Shown piece after piece: positions 1 through 14,500 of a DNA stretch of 64,000 nt (positions are counted from its first letter, which is position 1; each line of letters begins with the position of its first letter). This stretch comes from Oscarella lobularis (taxonomy: Eukaryota > Porifera > Homoscleromorpha > Homosclerophorida > Oscarellidae). The DNA lies in the NCBI RefSeq assembly GCF_947507565.1, contig NC_089175.1:2469733-2533732 (forward strand), read 5' to 3'. The notes below the pieces were generated by a model. The model made no database searches. It was given only the letters and a program-made list of their open reading frames with translations, and was not told the DNA's origin. A program made the translations under genes and the position numbers.

Positions 1-716
1 CGGCGCTGTCTCTTCGTTGCCTTGTCGTGTCCTTTTTCATCTGATATATACGAGGTCTGTGCAGCTACTGGATCTTTCTTGATTTGCAAAGCGCGTAATA
101 TACCACTCCGCGAGCCAAACGTGAGTACCTTTGATGGAAGGTTCTGGGGACCCGGTTCTGGTTCTAGCATACGGAAGTAGTCGTGCTTCCTGGAAGTTCG
201 AGATTGCAAATTCTCCCGCAAGAAATACGGCTTGCGGCTCGATGACGAAACAACGCGGCCACGTGGGGGGCGGGGACCGTAAAAAAAGTCCTCCAGGGAG
301 CCCCCAAGTAAGAAAAGGGCGCGCGAGGATATTGAGCAAGCTCATGGTCTTCGATGAGAGTAGGAAGCCATTTCGAAACAAGCAACTGCCTGCACAAACG
401 TCGATAGCCTACGAAACACGCGCGCGATCAATCGAGGTAGAGAAACGGCGTTTCGAGCTTATCTTGTCGTCTCAAAAAGCCTCGCATTACAGCGAAAGGC
501 TCTTCTTCAGTCATTCGATCGGCTGGTGTGCTCTTAGACGTCGTCGTGGTGGAGCTCTATCTATGGTTGTGTGCAGTTCTTCAGCACTTGCGACCACCAA
601 TGCCCGGATACAGAGCACAACCCGGAAAGATAATCACAGGTGTGACGGACAGACACCAAAGTACAATGAACGTCGCTGCTTTTCCTACAAGAATCTTTTC
701 ACTCGTACATAACTCT
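1..716. other. No supported gene
   Basis: I read both strands and found no recognisable protein. Open frames here are low-complexity or overlap one another in several frames without a family signature. The right edge is the 3' flank of the EGF/mucin gene, whose stop is at 717-719. Confidence 0.5.
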
Positions 717-2419
717 CTATTGAAGTCCACTTCCTGCTTCGGTAGGAGCCTCAGTCGTCATTTCCTCTTCAATGGGAGGTAGAGTGGTCAATTCAAATTC
801 TTCGGTAGTAGGAACCTCAGTATCTCCTGAGGTTACTTCAGTTGTTGGTTCAAATGGAGGCAGAGTCGACAATTCTTCAGTAGTAGGAGCTTCAGTTGCC
901 ACTCCTTCAGTAGTAGGAGCTTCAGTTGTCACCCCTTCAGTAGTAGGAGCTTCAGTTGTCACTTCTTCAGTAGTAGGAGCTTCAGTTGTCACTCCTTCCG
1001 TAGTAGGAGCTTCAGTTGTCACTCCTTCAGTAGTAGGAGCTTCAGTTGTCACTTCTTCCGTGGTAGGAGTCTCAGTCGTCAATTCTTTCGCAGTAGTAGG
1101 AGCTTCAGTTGTTGGTTCAATGGGAGGCAAAGTGGTTAATTCAAATTCAGTAGGAGCTGCAGTATCTCCTGAGGCTTCAGTTGTTGGTTCTTCAGTAGTA
1201 GGAATTACAGTCGTCAATTCGTCTTCCGCAGTAGTAGGAGCTTCAGTTGTTGGCTCAATGGGATCTTCAGTGGTAGGAGCTGCAGTCGTCATTTCGTCTG
1301 CAGTAGTAGGAGCTTCCGTTGTTGGCGAAGGAGACAGTGTGATAAATTCGAATTCAGTAGGCGCTTCAGTATCTCCTGAGGCTTCAGTTGTTGGTTCTTC
1401 AGTAGTAGGACCGGCAGTCGTCAGTTCGTCTTCCGCAGTAGTAGGAGCTTCAGTTGTTGGTTCAATGGGATCTTCAGTGGTAGGAGTAGGAGCTGAAGTC
1501 GCCATTATATTTTACAGTGGCTACTACTGTAAACGAAAATCTAACTTTTGACACAAGCTTCACTTTCTTCCTTATACTCAAACCCAAGAGGGCAAAGGCA
1601 CATGTAACTGCTATACGTGTTGACGCAACGTCTGTTGGAAGGACATCTGTCAGGTGCCATGCAGTCATTGATATCTAAAATTTTTTTAAGTTGATGTTAC
1701 TTATCATGCACAGTATCTCTCTCACTGTACCCTTGCACCGTCCTTTGTGAGACAATTCCAAGCCACGTGGACAGACGCATCGATAGTCGCCCATGGCCAT
1801 CTTTCGGCACTGAAACTGACACGGATGCTCACATCCATCTGTGCCTAAAGCTAACAAGACGTTGGATCAATAAACCAGAACAAACACTAAGAGAGAGAAA
1901 GAACGACTTCGGGGCGAGCGATAAGAACCGTCGCGACGCCCCGACACGTGCGAGTGGAGCGGCGCGGGGGAAGTCGTTTGGTCTTTGACCAAAGCATTAT
2001 GCATGCACAAAAAACGTCCTTCCCACCGTCCGATAATCTCCCTTGGGATCTATTGGGGGAGTGTCGTTTCTTCTAACCTTTGCACGTCCTCCGGTCGGCA
2101 GCGAGGGAGTAGCCGGAGTAGCAAAAACACCGATAGCCACCGGGGTAGTTAAAGCATCCGTGTTCGCAGAGATTCTGGCTGCATTCGTCCACGTCTACAC
2201 AAAGGGAACAAGTAAATTAAATCGAGACGCCGGACCGCAATTCGACGACGACTCGTAGGAGTCTCGCCATCTCTCCCGAGACATGGAGTGATCGCGCATT
2301 CTCCGTGCAACGCGATGCCGCAATCGGGTTATACTTTTGCGTGGCCTTGGAGCCGCCGCTCCGCTCGCCACCGCCGCCATCGCTAGAAGCAACGCACACA
2401 CGCACGCAATCGACGCCAT
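717..2419 (-). CDS. Secreted EGF/mucin-like protein, copy 1
   Basis: Five exons fit GT-AG rules: 2236-2419, 2078-2194, 1731-1844, 1546-1674 and 717-1492, all joined in phase 1. Exon 1 starts at ATG 2419 and gives a signal peptide ([14 protein letters not shown]...) then a basic stretch. Exons 2-4 each encode one EGF-like module, the first (DVDEC) and third (DINDC) with calcium-binding starts. The last exon is a ~255-residue tail of imperfect [19 protein letters not shown] units, rich in Thr, Glu and Pro, as in mucin-type O-glycosylated stalks. It ends TAG 717-719 with no membrane segment, so a secreted matrix or mucus protein is likely. The last intron contains an in-frame ATG (1505) that could be mistaken for a start; joining AAAA|GTTAGA to TTCAG|CTCC keeps the frame. 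Paralogue at 3355-4489. No named orthologue recognised. Confidence 0.75.
775..1490 (-). repeat. Coding tandem repeat, Thr/Glu/Pro-rich mucin tail
   Basis: Repeated units of roughly 30 bp (plus-strand core AGTAGTAGGAGCTTCAGTTG) run through the last exon. The densest block, about 880-1075, holds seven near-identical ~10-residue units. The paralogue at 3355-3702 has far fewer, so the array has changed length since duplication. Confidence 0.85.
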
Positions 2420-2551
2420 CAAAGAGGATCACGGGGAAAAAATGAAGGAAAAAGGATAGAGCGGCGGATTTATGCGGTCAGCGGTGTACAGACGCAGAAT
2501 GAATGGGACGCGTGTGACCCCGAGAGGGCGGGCTGTAAATACAAAATCTAA

Positions 2552-3080
2552 TTAGTCCTGCTTTGAGAGCTCTTTTATATGCTAACCTTGTGTAGAATCC
2601 TATTAGAACGTGGACCACAACGCCGCCTCGATTCTACGTCGTAATTTAGTAGGCCTTTGGGTTAGGAATCGTACACCACTGTACGTCCAATAATGAGTCT
2701 GATTTGACGATGATGACGACGAGTAGATACCGGACGCAGCTTGGAAGATAAACTTCTGCGCGGCGAAAAAGGATGCTGTAAAAGAAAGAGCATTGCTACG
2801 GAGAAGTAGACAAGTGCACGAAGCGTGGCGACATCTTACTAGGCTCGTCCTCTATCCGGCCGTGATGCCAGCGACTTCGTCTTTTCTACTCTTCCTCCTC
2901 CTCTTCTTGTTTGTTCTATTCGTCTTTAGTGCAGCTCAGTCGGTCGTCGTTTGATGGCGAGAAAACAGACGATCAGGATCCTCGAAAGGAGCCCTTCTTT
3001 ATTCTACTAGACTCCATCATGTCATGCAGCTCTTAACGCGTCTAAACTTACCCTGCTGGTGGATTCGTTCGGTCCGCCAT
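2552..3080 (-). pseudogene. VMA21 pseudogene (left duplicate)
   Basis: This aligns over all three exons with intact VMA21 at 4619-5060. The first exon (ATG 3078-3080, MADRTNPPAG) and its GTAAG donor survive. Exon 2 keeps the start of the first membrane segment (TLRALVYFSVAMLFL) but then lacks one base near 2780, shifting the frame, and the exon 2 donor GT has become CT. Exon 3 has lost bases at the start of the second membrane segment. No VMA21 could be made from it. Confidence 0.8.
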
Positions 3081-3112
3081 TTTCTTGAGTTAAGTGCCGC
3101 TCACGTGACACA

Positions 3113-3240
3113 TGATTATTGATTGGCTTTGGCGAAAAATCATCCGCTCTTCTGTGGCCAACGAATGCCGTTGGAAATCAAGCAGATGCTTCTGGCGCTC
3201 AAAAGGGCCTTTTAAAAAAACTCCTCCAAGGGTCCGTCAG
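3113..3240 (+). pseudogene. COMMD5 5' fragment (left duplicate)
   Basis: The sequence matches the start of COMMD5 at about 5095-5265 (MPxEIKQML...ALK, then the LLxKLLQG region) but lacks the ATG codon region, has internal deletions and stops, and ends before the rest of the exon. It marks the right end of the left duplication unit. Confidence 0.75.
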
Positions 3241-3354
3241 GGAAAGCGTACATCAGGGAAAGCGTGCGAACCTGCGTGTAAATCATAGGCGTGCATCAAT
3301 GATAATATTGAGGGCAACTTCTTAATTCGGTAGAAGCCTCAGTTGTCAGTTCCT

Positions 3355-4489
3355 TCAAAAATCCCGGTCAAATTCCTTAGTAGGAACCTCGGTAGTCGAT
3401 TCAGTGGGCGGTAGAGTGGTCAATTCCAATTCTTCAGTAGTAGGAGCTTCAGTTGTTGGTTCAATGGGATCTTCGGTGGTAGGAGCTGCAGTTGTCATTT
3501 CTTCTGCAGTAGTAGGAGCTTCCGTTGTTGGCGAAGGAGACAGTGTGATAAATTCGAATTCAGTAGGCGCTTCAGTATCTCCTGAGGCTTCAGTTGTTGG
3601 TTCTTCAGTAGTAGGACCGGCAGTCGTCAGTTCGTCTTCCGCAGTAGTAGGAGCTTCAGTTGTTGGTTCAATGGGATCTTCAGTGGTAGGAGTAGGAGCT
3701 GAAGTCGCCATTATATTTTACAGTGGCTACTACTGTAAACGAAAATCTAACTTTTGACACAAGCTTCACTTTCTTCCTTATACTCAAACCCAAGAGGGCA
3801 AAGGCACATGTAACTGCCATACGTGTTGACGCAACGTCTGTTGGAAGGACATCTCTCTGGTGCCATGCATTCATTGATATCTAAAAATTTTTAAGTTGAT
3901 GTTACTTATCATGCACAGTATCTCTCTCACTGTACCTTTGCACCGTCCTTTGTGAGATGATTCCAAGCCACGTGGACAGACACACTGATAGCCGCCCATG
4001 GCCATCTTTCGGCACTGAAACTGACACGGATGCTCACATCCATCTGTGCCTAAAGCTAACAAGATGTTGGATCAATAAACCAGAACAAACACCAAGAGAG
4101 AGAAAACGAGACTTCAAGGAGAGCGAGAAGAGCGCAGTTGCGTTTCTTTTAACCTTTGCACGTCCTTCGGTCGGCAGCGAGGGAGTAGCCAGCGTAGCAA
4201 AAACACCAATAGCCACCGGGATAGTTCGTGCACCCGTGTTCGCAGAGATTCTGGGTGCATTCGCTTACGTCTACACAAAGGAAACGAGTAAATTAAATCA
4301 AGACGCTTAACTGTAATTTGACGACGACTCGTAGGAGTCTCGCCATCGAGACATGGAGTGATCACGCATTCTCCGTGCAACGCGATGCCGCAATCGGGTT
4401 ATACCTTTGCGTGGCCTTGGGGCCGCCGCTCCGCTCGCCACCGCCACCATCGCTAGAAGCAACGCACACACGCACGCAATCGACGCCAT
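3355..4489 (-). CDS. Secreted EGF/mucin-like protein, copy 2
   Basis: Paralogue of the gene at 717-2419 with the same plan: signal peptide exon from ATG 4489, three EGF-like exons (cysteine modules near 4150-4275, 3950-4045 and 3750-3880) and a Thr/Glu/Pro tail that ends TGA 3355-3357. The first donor has moved by a few bases (TACA|GTTAAG) and still joins in phase 1. The mucin tail is about 110 residues against ~255 in copy 1 and ends in a unique KEFDRDF. All exons stay open, so this copy looks functional. Most cysteines of the EGF modules match copy 1, while several loop residues differ. Confidence 0.72.
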
Positions 4490-4618
4490 CAAAGAGGAAA
4501 AAATGAAGTAAAAGGGTAGGAGCGGCGGTTTTATGCAGTCAGCGGTGTACAGACGCAGAAGTGAATGAGATAAACTCAAGAGGGCGGAGCATGTGCGCGT
4601 GGAAAATATGAAATCTAA

Positions 4619-5060
4619 TTAGTCCTGCTTGGGAGCTGCTTCTTCCTTATATGCCAACCATATATAGAATCCTATTAGAACGTGAATGATTGCGACGGCG
4701 ACCACAACGCCGCCGATCCCGCTCGATTCCACGTCATAATCCAGTAGGCCTTTGGGTACGAAGCCCAATAAATAAATAAATAAATGAAGAGAGTCTCGAA
4801 TGTCTGTACCTTGGAAGAGAAACTTCTGCGTAACGAAAAAGGCTCCTATAGGGAGAAAAAGCATTGCCGCCGAGAAGTAGACAAGTGTGCGAAGCGTGGC
4901 GACATCTTGCGCCGTCCAACGACGACCGACTCTAGAAAACCGACAATCAGGATCCTCGAAAGGAGCCCCACTCTTTATTACTAGACTCCATCATATCATG
5001 CATTTGCTACGGCTCCTGAATTGTCTAAGCTTACCCTGCTGGATTCGCTTGATCTGCCAT
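4619..5060 (-). CDS. VMA21: VMA21, V-ATPase assembly factor
   Basis: Three exons, 5035-5060, 4810-4931 and 4619-4749, give 92 residues, close to the usual ~100. It has two membrane hairpin segments (about residues 21-41, TLVYFSAAMLFLPIGAFFV, and 58-78, VVVAVAIIHVLIGFYIWLAY) and ends KEEAAPKQD, similar to the ER retrieval tail (KxD type) of VMA21. In other eukaryotes VMA21 helps assemble the V0 sector of the vacuolar H+-ATPase in the ER. The first exon is only 26 bp. Its start codon lies 51 bp from that of COMMD5 on the other strand, so the two probably share a promoter. A broken copy lies at 2552-3080. Confidence 0.88.
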
Positions 5061-5111
5061 TTTCGTGATTTCAAGTGCAGCTCACGTGACACGTGATTAT
5101 CGATTAGAAAC

Positions 5112-6092
5112 ATGGCTGCCGTTCAGGTAATGACGATGTCTGGCGCTATGGCGAGAGATCGTCCGCTGTTCTTTGGCGCGCGAATGCCGTCGGAAATCAA
5201 GCAGATGCTTCCGGCGCTCAAAAACGTCGAGAAGGGCCTCTTTAGGAAACTCCTCCAAGGTCCGAAGAGTTCTAGAGCGAATACGTCTCCGCAACAGCGT
5301 TTTCTAGCTTGCGTGCGAATACTAGAGAACGAGGATAGCGGTCTAGACGACCTGAGCGCGTTGAAATCGGCGAACGCGAGCGAAGAAACGATTCAAACCG
5401 TCTTCTCCGGTTTATTGGTTCTTCTTCGATCCGCTCTTCGAGTACCCCGAACGTCTCTGAAATCAGAGGTGAAAATCGACTATTCTAAAATTGATATATT
5501 TGGTTATTACAGTCTTTGCAGACTTTTCGAGCAGATCTCAAGGAAATAAAGTGAGTACAGGTAATTCATTTGTACGTAAATAGGGAATATTGATATTCTA
5601 GGATTCCCGCTGAACTTATTCCTGATATAGTCAAGGCCGTTTTTGGCTCTAGGTACTCGGCTTGTTTGTAATGTATGGCTCTAAGTACTCACAAGGGGGG
5701 GTCTACTATAGGAGAGATACTCTGGATGATTCTGCTATTGAAAATCGAGTTCGTCTACCCACGTTGCAATCATTGAAGTGGCGCGTCGACGTTTCCATTT
5801 CGACTAGGTCAGGAAGGGGAGCATAAGCGCTCAAAATAAAAGGTGTTATTTTCTCCTATTGACAGTTCTCTCAATCGCGTTTTGGAGCCCTCCGTTTTGA
5901 TGGAAATGACATTGAGCGACGGAAGAATTCATACCTTCGAAGTAGGTTAATTAAATAATTTTAATCCTATTTCTTATTTCTTCTAAAAAGGTCCCCGTGT
6001 CTAAATTCCATCAACTTCGCTACAACGTCGCTTACGTTTTGAAGCAGATGGAAGATCTCGAAAGACGAAACGTCTTGAAGATCAAGGACTAG
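5112..6092 (+). CDS. COMMD5: COMM domain-containing protein 5
   Basis: Starts at ATG 5112 and runs through about five exons to TAG 6090-6092. Exon 1 (5112-5467) carries the family N-terminus (FFGARMPSEIKQML, then FRKLLQ and ALRVPRTSLKSE), which distinguishes COMMD5 from other COMMD proteins. Later exons carry the COMM domain: LKWRVDVSISTSSLNR, VLEPSVLMEMTLSDG, and the closing FHQLRYNVAYVLKQMEDLE. Internal introns are 40-70 nt with GT-AG ends. COMMD proteins form the Commander complex with CCDC22/CCDC93 and act in endosomal recycling and NF-kappaB control. Head-to-head with VMA21. Confidence 0.9.
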
Positions 6093-6215
6093 ACTACTCT
6101 CTGTATTGCTTCGTATTCCCACCCCCCAAGCCCCATCATTTTCATAGCAAAAATCCAATAATACTAATAATAATTGTGAATATAAAAAAGCATACCGACC
6201 GCGCACGTGGTTCGT

Positions 6216-9867
<3,652 letters not shown>

Positions 9868-9988
9868 AATCGATAATAATGCATACATACATAATTCATA
9901 ATCAAGAGACTCGGAAACAGAAAAAAAAACCCGCACAAAATCACGATCATAAGTTAAAGGGGGAACCCTACGCAGCCTAGTCCGCATT

Positions 9989-11032
9989 TTACACCCACTT
10001 CTTGATCTCGTCATAGAGAGCCAAGACAAGCGCGCCGCCCGTGCCGCGAAGCACATTGGAAAAGGCCCCCTTGAAGAAGGCGCGACCCCCTTCGTTCTTA
10101 TAGATCTTCCTCCAGCAATCGATCGTGCCCGTATAGAGCTTATCGGCACGACCCGACTGCATCATCATGCGACGACGTACCGTATCGAAAGGATAGGATA
10201 TGATACCGGCGACCGTGGTCACGCACTGAGCAATAAGCCAAGCGACGACAAACGGCGTCTTCTTCGGATCAGGCAACATGCCCTTGATCGTATCGAAGAA
10301 TCCGAAATAGGAAGCACGATAGATAATAATGCCTTGTATGGAGACGAAGAAGCCTTGATAGAGACCGCGAACGCCGTCGCTGCGCACCGTCTTCACGAGA
10401 CAATCGCCGAGACCCGTGAATTGGCGATCGGCGCCCGATTTTCCGATGTCGGCGGCGAGACGCGTACGAGCGAAATCCAAGGGATAGACGAAGCAGAGCG
10501 ACGTCGCGCCGGCGGCGCCGCCCGACGCGAGATTGCCGGCGAAGTAGCGAAAGAATTGCTTTTTCTGATCGACGCCGCTCAGGAAGAAACCCTTGTATGT
10601 GTCCTTGAAGGCGAAGTTGAGCGCTTGCGTCGGAAAGTAGCGTATGACGTTCGCGAGATTGCCGCGCCAGAGCGAGAAGAAGCCCTGCTCGCGGGGAATG
10701 CGAACGAATGCGTCGACGATGCCTTTGTATTGGTTTTCGACTGTGATTTGCGTCGATGCCGCTTGTACCTAAAAGGGGGGGCCCCGGTTCGAGATGATCG
10801 ATCGATTGGGGAGATTCTGGCTTACTTGGAGTAGGAGTTTGACGCGTTCGATTGGAGCGACTACCGTTTTGGATACGGCGGCCGCTATGCCGCCGGTGAG
10901 AAGATCCTTTCCGAATTGTTTCGCGCTAAACGGTGGCTTCTCGTACCCTTTTTTCGGAGCGGGAGGAGCCGCCGGAGCGGGAGGAGCCGCCGGAGCCGGC
11001 GGCGGAGCGGCTGGAGTTTTGTTGTCCGACAT
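9989..11032 (-). CDS. SLC25A4-like: Mitochondrial ADP/ATP carrier
   Basis: Two exons, 10827-11032 (end set by CAA|GTAAG near 10826) and 9989-10768. After an Ala/Pro-rich, unusually extended N-terminus ([16 protein letters not shown]), the carrier begins [30 protein letters not shown] with the first PxE/DxxK motif. The second ([11 protein letters not shown]) and third repeats ([15 protein letters not shown]) follow, and RRRMMM is diagnostic for ADP/ATP translocases. It ends LYDEIKKWV. Length ~325 residues is slightly above the usual ~300 because of the Ala/Pro tail at the N-terminus. Six membrane helices of the inner mitochondrial membrane, exchanging ADP for ATP, follow from the family. Confidence 0.95.
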
Positions 11033-11236
11033 TCGCGAGTAAGGCGAGAAACCACGAGGGACAAGAGGGTTGTTGCGCAACAAACCAATAGTGCGCGTGC
11101 GCACGATAGCCACGTGGTTTCCACGTGGGCCTTCTCTATGACTACATGTCAACTAACGCCGTACATCTCTCTTTTCTATAACAGAATACTATGATTGTTT
11201 TTCTTGTATATCATGACGTAATAGAATCGAGTTATT

Positions 11237-13385
11237 TTACTTCGTCTCACCTTTCTTTAGCCACAAACGACGCTTCTTCATCTTCTTTTCAGACTCGTCG
11301 CTCTCATCCATCGACGGCAAATTAGCGCACGCAAGCGAATTATAATCCTTGGCATAATCCGCCTGTATCCGATAAAAGCTCGCCACACCGGAATCAGCCG
11401 AACGTCCAAGCAACGACGGATCGGAATTACGCTTTCCAATATCTCCAAGCCGAACGATGGGCCGCGATCGCACGGAGGCGGCAGTTAAACTCGTAAGAGA
11501 ACTCGACGACGAAGCGGGATTCGATTTTCCCAAACTGTCCGTATCCGAAGAATCGCATTGCGTGGGGGCCTCTTCCGGTACGAACCCCAGCGACTTCTTA
11601 GCCGTCGTATCATTCGTTGTTTGTGCGACCTTTCGAATGCTCAACGGATCCGACGCCGATCGTCCGAGAACGGGGGTGGGGCTCTCGGTTGCCGTTGGAG
11701 ACGAGACGCTGGAGACTCTGCAGCCGCTTAGCGCTTCGATTCGCTGCCATCGGAATCGATGCTCGTGTAGATCTTCGACGACGTCACGGAGGAATTCCCT
11801 AGGTACTTACACTCAAAGTCATAATGAGGTATGGTAGTCCTACTTTGCTTTGATTATTTTCTTGTCTATGATTTCGAATTGATGACCGTGGGCGAGACGA
11901 AACGTTCCGAAGAACGATCCGCGTTTCTTGCTCAGTTTTTGACACTGTGATGAAAAAAATTCGAATGATTCTTTTATTTTTTTTTTCGTACTCCTTCTTT
12001 GGCGATTTCCATCTCCTCCAAGGCGCGCTTCTTTCGTTCGTTTATAAACGTCTTTTCACGATCGTAGGAGATTTGAAGCCATTGTTTCAGCTCCGGCGGA
12101 AATGAGTTTCGCTGCGCAAGTTCGCTGTGAGCTTCGGCCAAAGCAGCTCGCACCTTGAAAAGACTATTTATTAGAAAACTCCATGCAAAAAATTTATTCT
12201 CACTTCGTGTAATTCTTCGGCGACTTTTCGTTGATCTTCCACTTCCGCTTCGTCCGCGAGAGATTTCTAAAATACAAATGAATGAGAACGCAATCAAATT
12301 TTAATTAATTAAACGAACTTCATCCGGTTGATCTTCAGATAGCCTATACATTAATTAATCATAATTATATTATGAAATTAAAGTCTGGTTCTCTTTTACT
12401 TTTGTTGTAGAAGCTTCAGCTCTTTTTCCGCCTGTTGCAGTGTCTCCATGTCCTCCATCATCTTCCTCATTTCTTTTCTCGAGACGCTTTTCACTTGTCG
12501 CGTGTAAAGAAAGAGAAATCCGACGGCGAGCAGAGAAACGACCAAAGCGAAATCCTTCAAGACGTTTCCACCTCAAAGAGAAACAAATTTCAGACTATTT
12601 CACTATATAATAGAAGCGCGGACTAACTGACCTCTTTCGAATAAAGGCCCAAATAAAATGGCGTCAATAGCCTTTAATTCGATCTTATTCCGATGCTTTT
12701 TATTCATGATCTTGAGAACGTCACGCAAGTATCCTCTCTTACGATTGGCTATTCTACAAACAGATGACTTTCAATCAAAAAAAACATTGAATTTAGCCAC
12801 TAACAAGGGCAAGAAGTTTCCCGTAATGGAGTGACGTCGAAATGCGTCGGAATATTCCGGAAGTTGGACAACGGTATTTATCCAGTTAATGACGTCATTA
12901 GCAGTCCAATTTCGCACTAAGAAAAAGATTAAATAAATTCCATAAACAAAAGGAAGAAGTAATTTAAATTAACCTGGATTGGCCAGCCACGCTCGTTCGA
13001 GATCTTCGATAGATATGGATGGATCGTTGCCGTGAAAATATTCGTCTTTTTGTCTTTCGTCGGCGTACTGTAGCTCCTCTCTCAAAAACTAAGAGCAGTA
13101 ATAATAATAAATAAATTATTTAATTTTTAATTATATTGCTACACGTGCCTCCTTCGATTCCAATGAATCAATAGAACCGCTATGATCGTCGTCCAAGAGC
13201 TTGTGCACTTCGCTGAGAGCTTCTTTCACTTCTCTAGCGTATGAGTCCTTTTTGATTTCAACAACATCGCAATTGGCTATCACTGGAGCGAAAAAAAATG
13301 TGAGCGAACCAAAAACGAGAACAGAAAAGGTGAACGTACAAATAAATAGAAAGAGATACGGCGCTGTCTTGGCGTATGACGTCAT
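11237..13385 (-). CDS. STIM: STIM, ER calcium sensor of store-operated calcium entry
   Basis: Start MTSYAKTAPYLFLF (ATG 13385) gives a signal peptide. A canonical EF-hand loop follows (DDDHSGSID, about 13180-13205), then a second helix and a SAM domain (WTANDVINWINTVVQLPEYSEAF, about 12860-12920). The membrane segment and polar coiled coil lie at about 12430-12560, and the CRAC-activating region at about 11985-12150 (ELKQWLQISYDREK; EEMEIAKEGVRKKK), followed by FGTFRLAHGHQFEIIDKKI. The Ser-rich tail ends in a polybasic KKMKKRRLWLKKGETK, like the phosphoinositide-binding tail of vertebrate STIM. In animals STIM senses ER calcium through the EF-SAM part and gates Orai in the plasma membrane. 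Many introns of 50-100 nt. Confidence 0.92.
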
Positions 13386-13708
13386 CGCAGATGGCCTCTG
13401 TTTACATGCACCTGTCGTGGATGCAAAAAATCTTCGATTAGACGATTGTCTCGCTCGCCTAGGCGCACGATACGACAACTTCCTACTATTAGCGAGATTT
13501 CGAGTCACGTGGCCGTTTCGAGCCAATTAGACAGTGCCAGGTTGTTCCTAGCACTGGGAGATGTTTCCACAAATACATTTGGACTGCGAGCGAGTGCGAG
13601 CGAGTGTCCGGTGTGTTGCTTACCCTCGCGATGACGTGACAAAGCCGGACAGAGATCGAGGCCCTTGGCAATTCGGATCTACTGAAGTGAGCATGCGTAA
13701 TCCAGGAA
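13386..13708. promoter_or_regulatory. Divergent promoter region, STIM/SRA1
   Basis: A 323-bp gap between two divergent starts with no coding evidence. The open frames reaching into it from the STIM side begin at non-ATG codons or lack homology. Promoter role is inferred from position. Confidence 0.4.
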
Positions 13709-14480
13709 ATGTCATCTGATCGCGGTTGGAATGACCCACCTTCGTTCGCCTTCTCCTCGACGGGACAGGCGCCGAAAAAAGTCCTCAGTCGCCGACTCGT
13801 GCACGAAACGAAAACCGAAACGAAAACCGACGTGGCAAACCTAGAAAACGGACCTCCAATCGGTCCTCCACCCATCATCAATAAACAACGTAATTAGAAA
13901 CTCGAAAGCTTCCACTAATTAGCAACAGAAATGTTTAGAAATTAAGGAGACGCCGTCTCGCGCCGATGAAGAAGTCGACACGAGCCAATCGCTGAACGAG
14001 CTCGATACATTGTGGCAAAAGAGCATAGATAGCATCCCAGTATGTTTAGTTTTCCAAGAAAAAAAAGGGGGCCCTTCTTACAGTCGAATTTTTTCCTTAG
14101 AAAAAATTTCGTGCCGACATCGAACGGCGTTTAAATCTCTTAAAAAATGATTGGGAATCGGAACGATTGTCGATGGATGTCAAACAGCGAATGGCCAAAC
14201 TTATACGGGGTGGAGATAACTAATCTTAATTATTTAATTAATTAATTAATTGGGTTGCGTTAGGATTGGCGTGCGGGGATTACGACTCAGCTTATCGCAT
14301 TCACGTCAGTCTCATGGTCGACAGTGTGACCGAAGTACGCTACTTTATAGAGATACTTTACCTGGAAATAAATCATATCTCTAGGTTAGTCAGTGGATGG
14401 TGGGAATAAAGCGAATTATATCCACTCTTCAGCAGAACCCAATAGCTCCAGACACGGACACGAAACTAGATGAGAAATAA
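13709..14480 (+). CDS. SRA1: SRA1 domain protein (steroid receptor RNA activator protein)
   Basis: Five exons: 13709-13889, 13939-14039, 14101-14219, 14264-14334, 14395-14480. The N-terminus RGWNDPPSFAF and the GPPIGPPP stretch are the family hallmarks, followed by the five-helix SRA1 domain (KKFRADIERRLNLLKNDW; LSMDVKQRMAKLI; HVSLMVDSVTEVSQWMVGIK). In vertebrates SRAP modulates nuclear receptor transcription and its RNA can be non-coding; here only the protein is evident. Its stop lies 20 bp from that of the opposing Rab escort gene. Confidence 0.92.
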
Positions 14481-14500
14481 TAATAAAATTATAGCATAAA

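Noticed and set aside
1505-1505. ATG at 1505 as the start of a separate mucin gene (and 3711 in copy 2)
   Set aside because: It falls inside an intron, and splicing the EGF exon to the repeat exon keeps the frame.
772-1551. Plus-strand Val/Ser/Gly repeat protein opposite the mucin tail
   Set aside because: It is the antisense reading of the Thr/Glu/Pro repeat; the minus frame joins to a signal peptide and EGF exons through proper splice sites.
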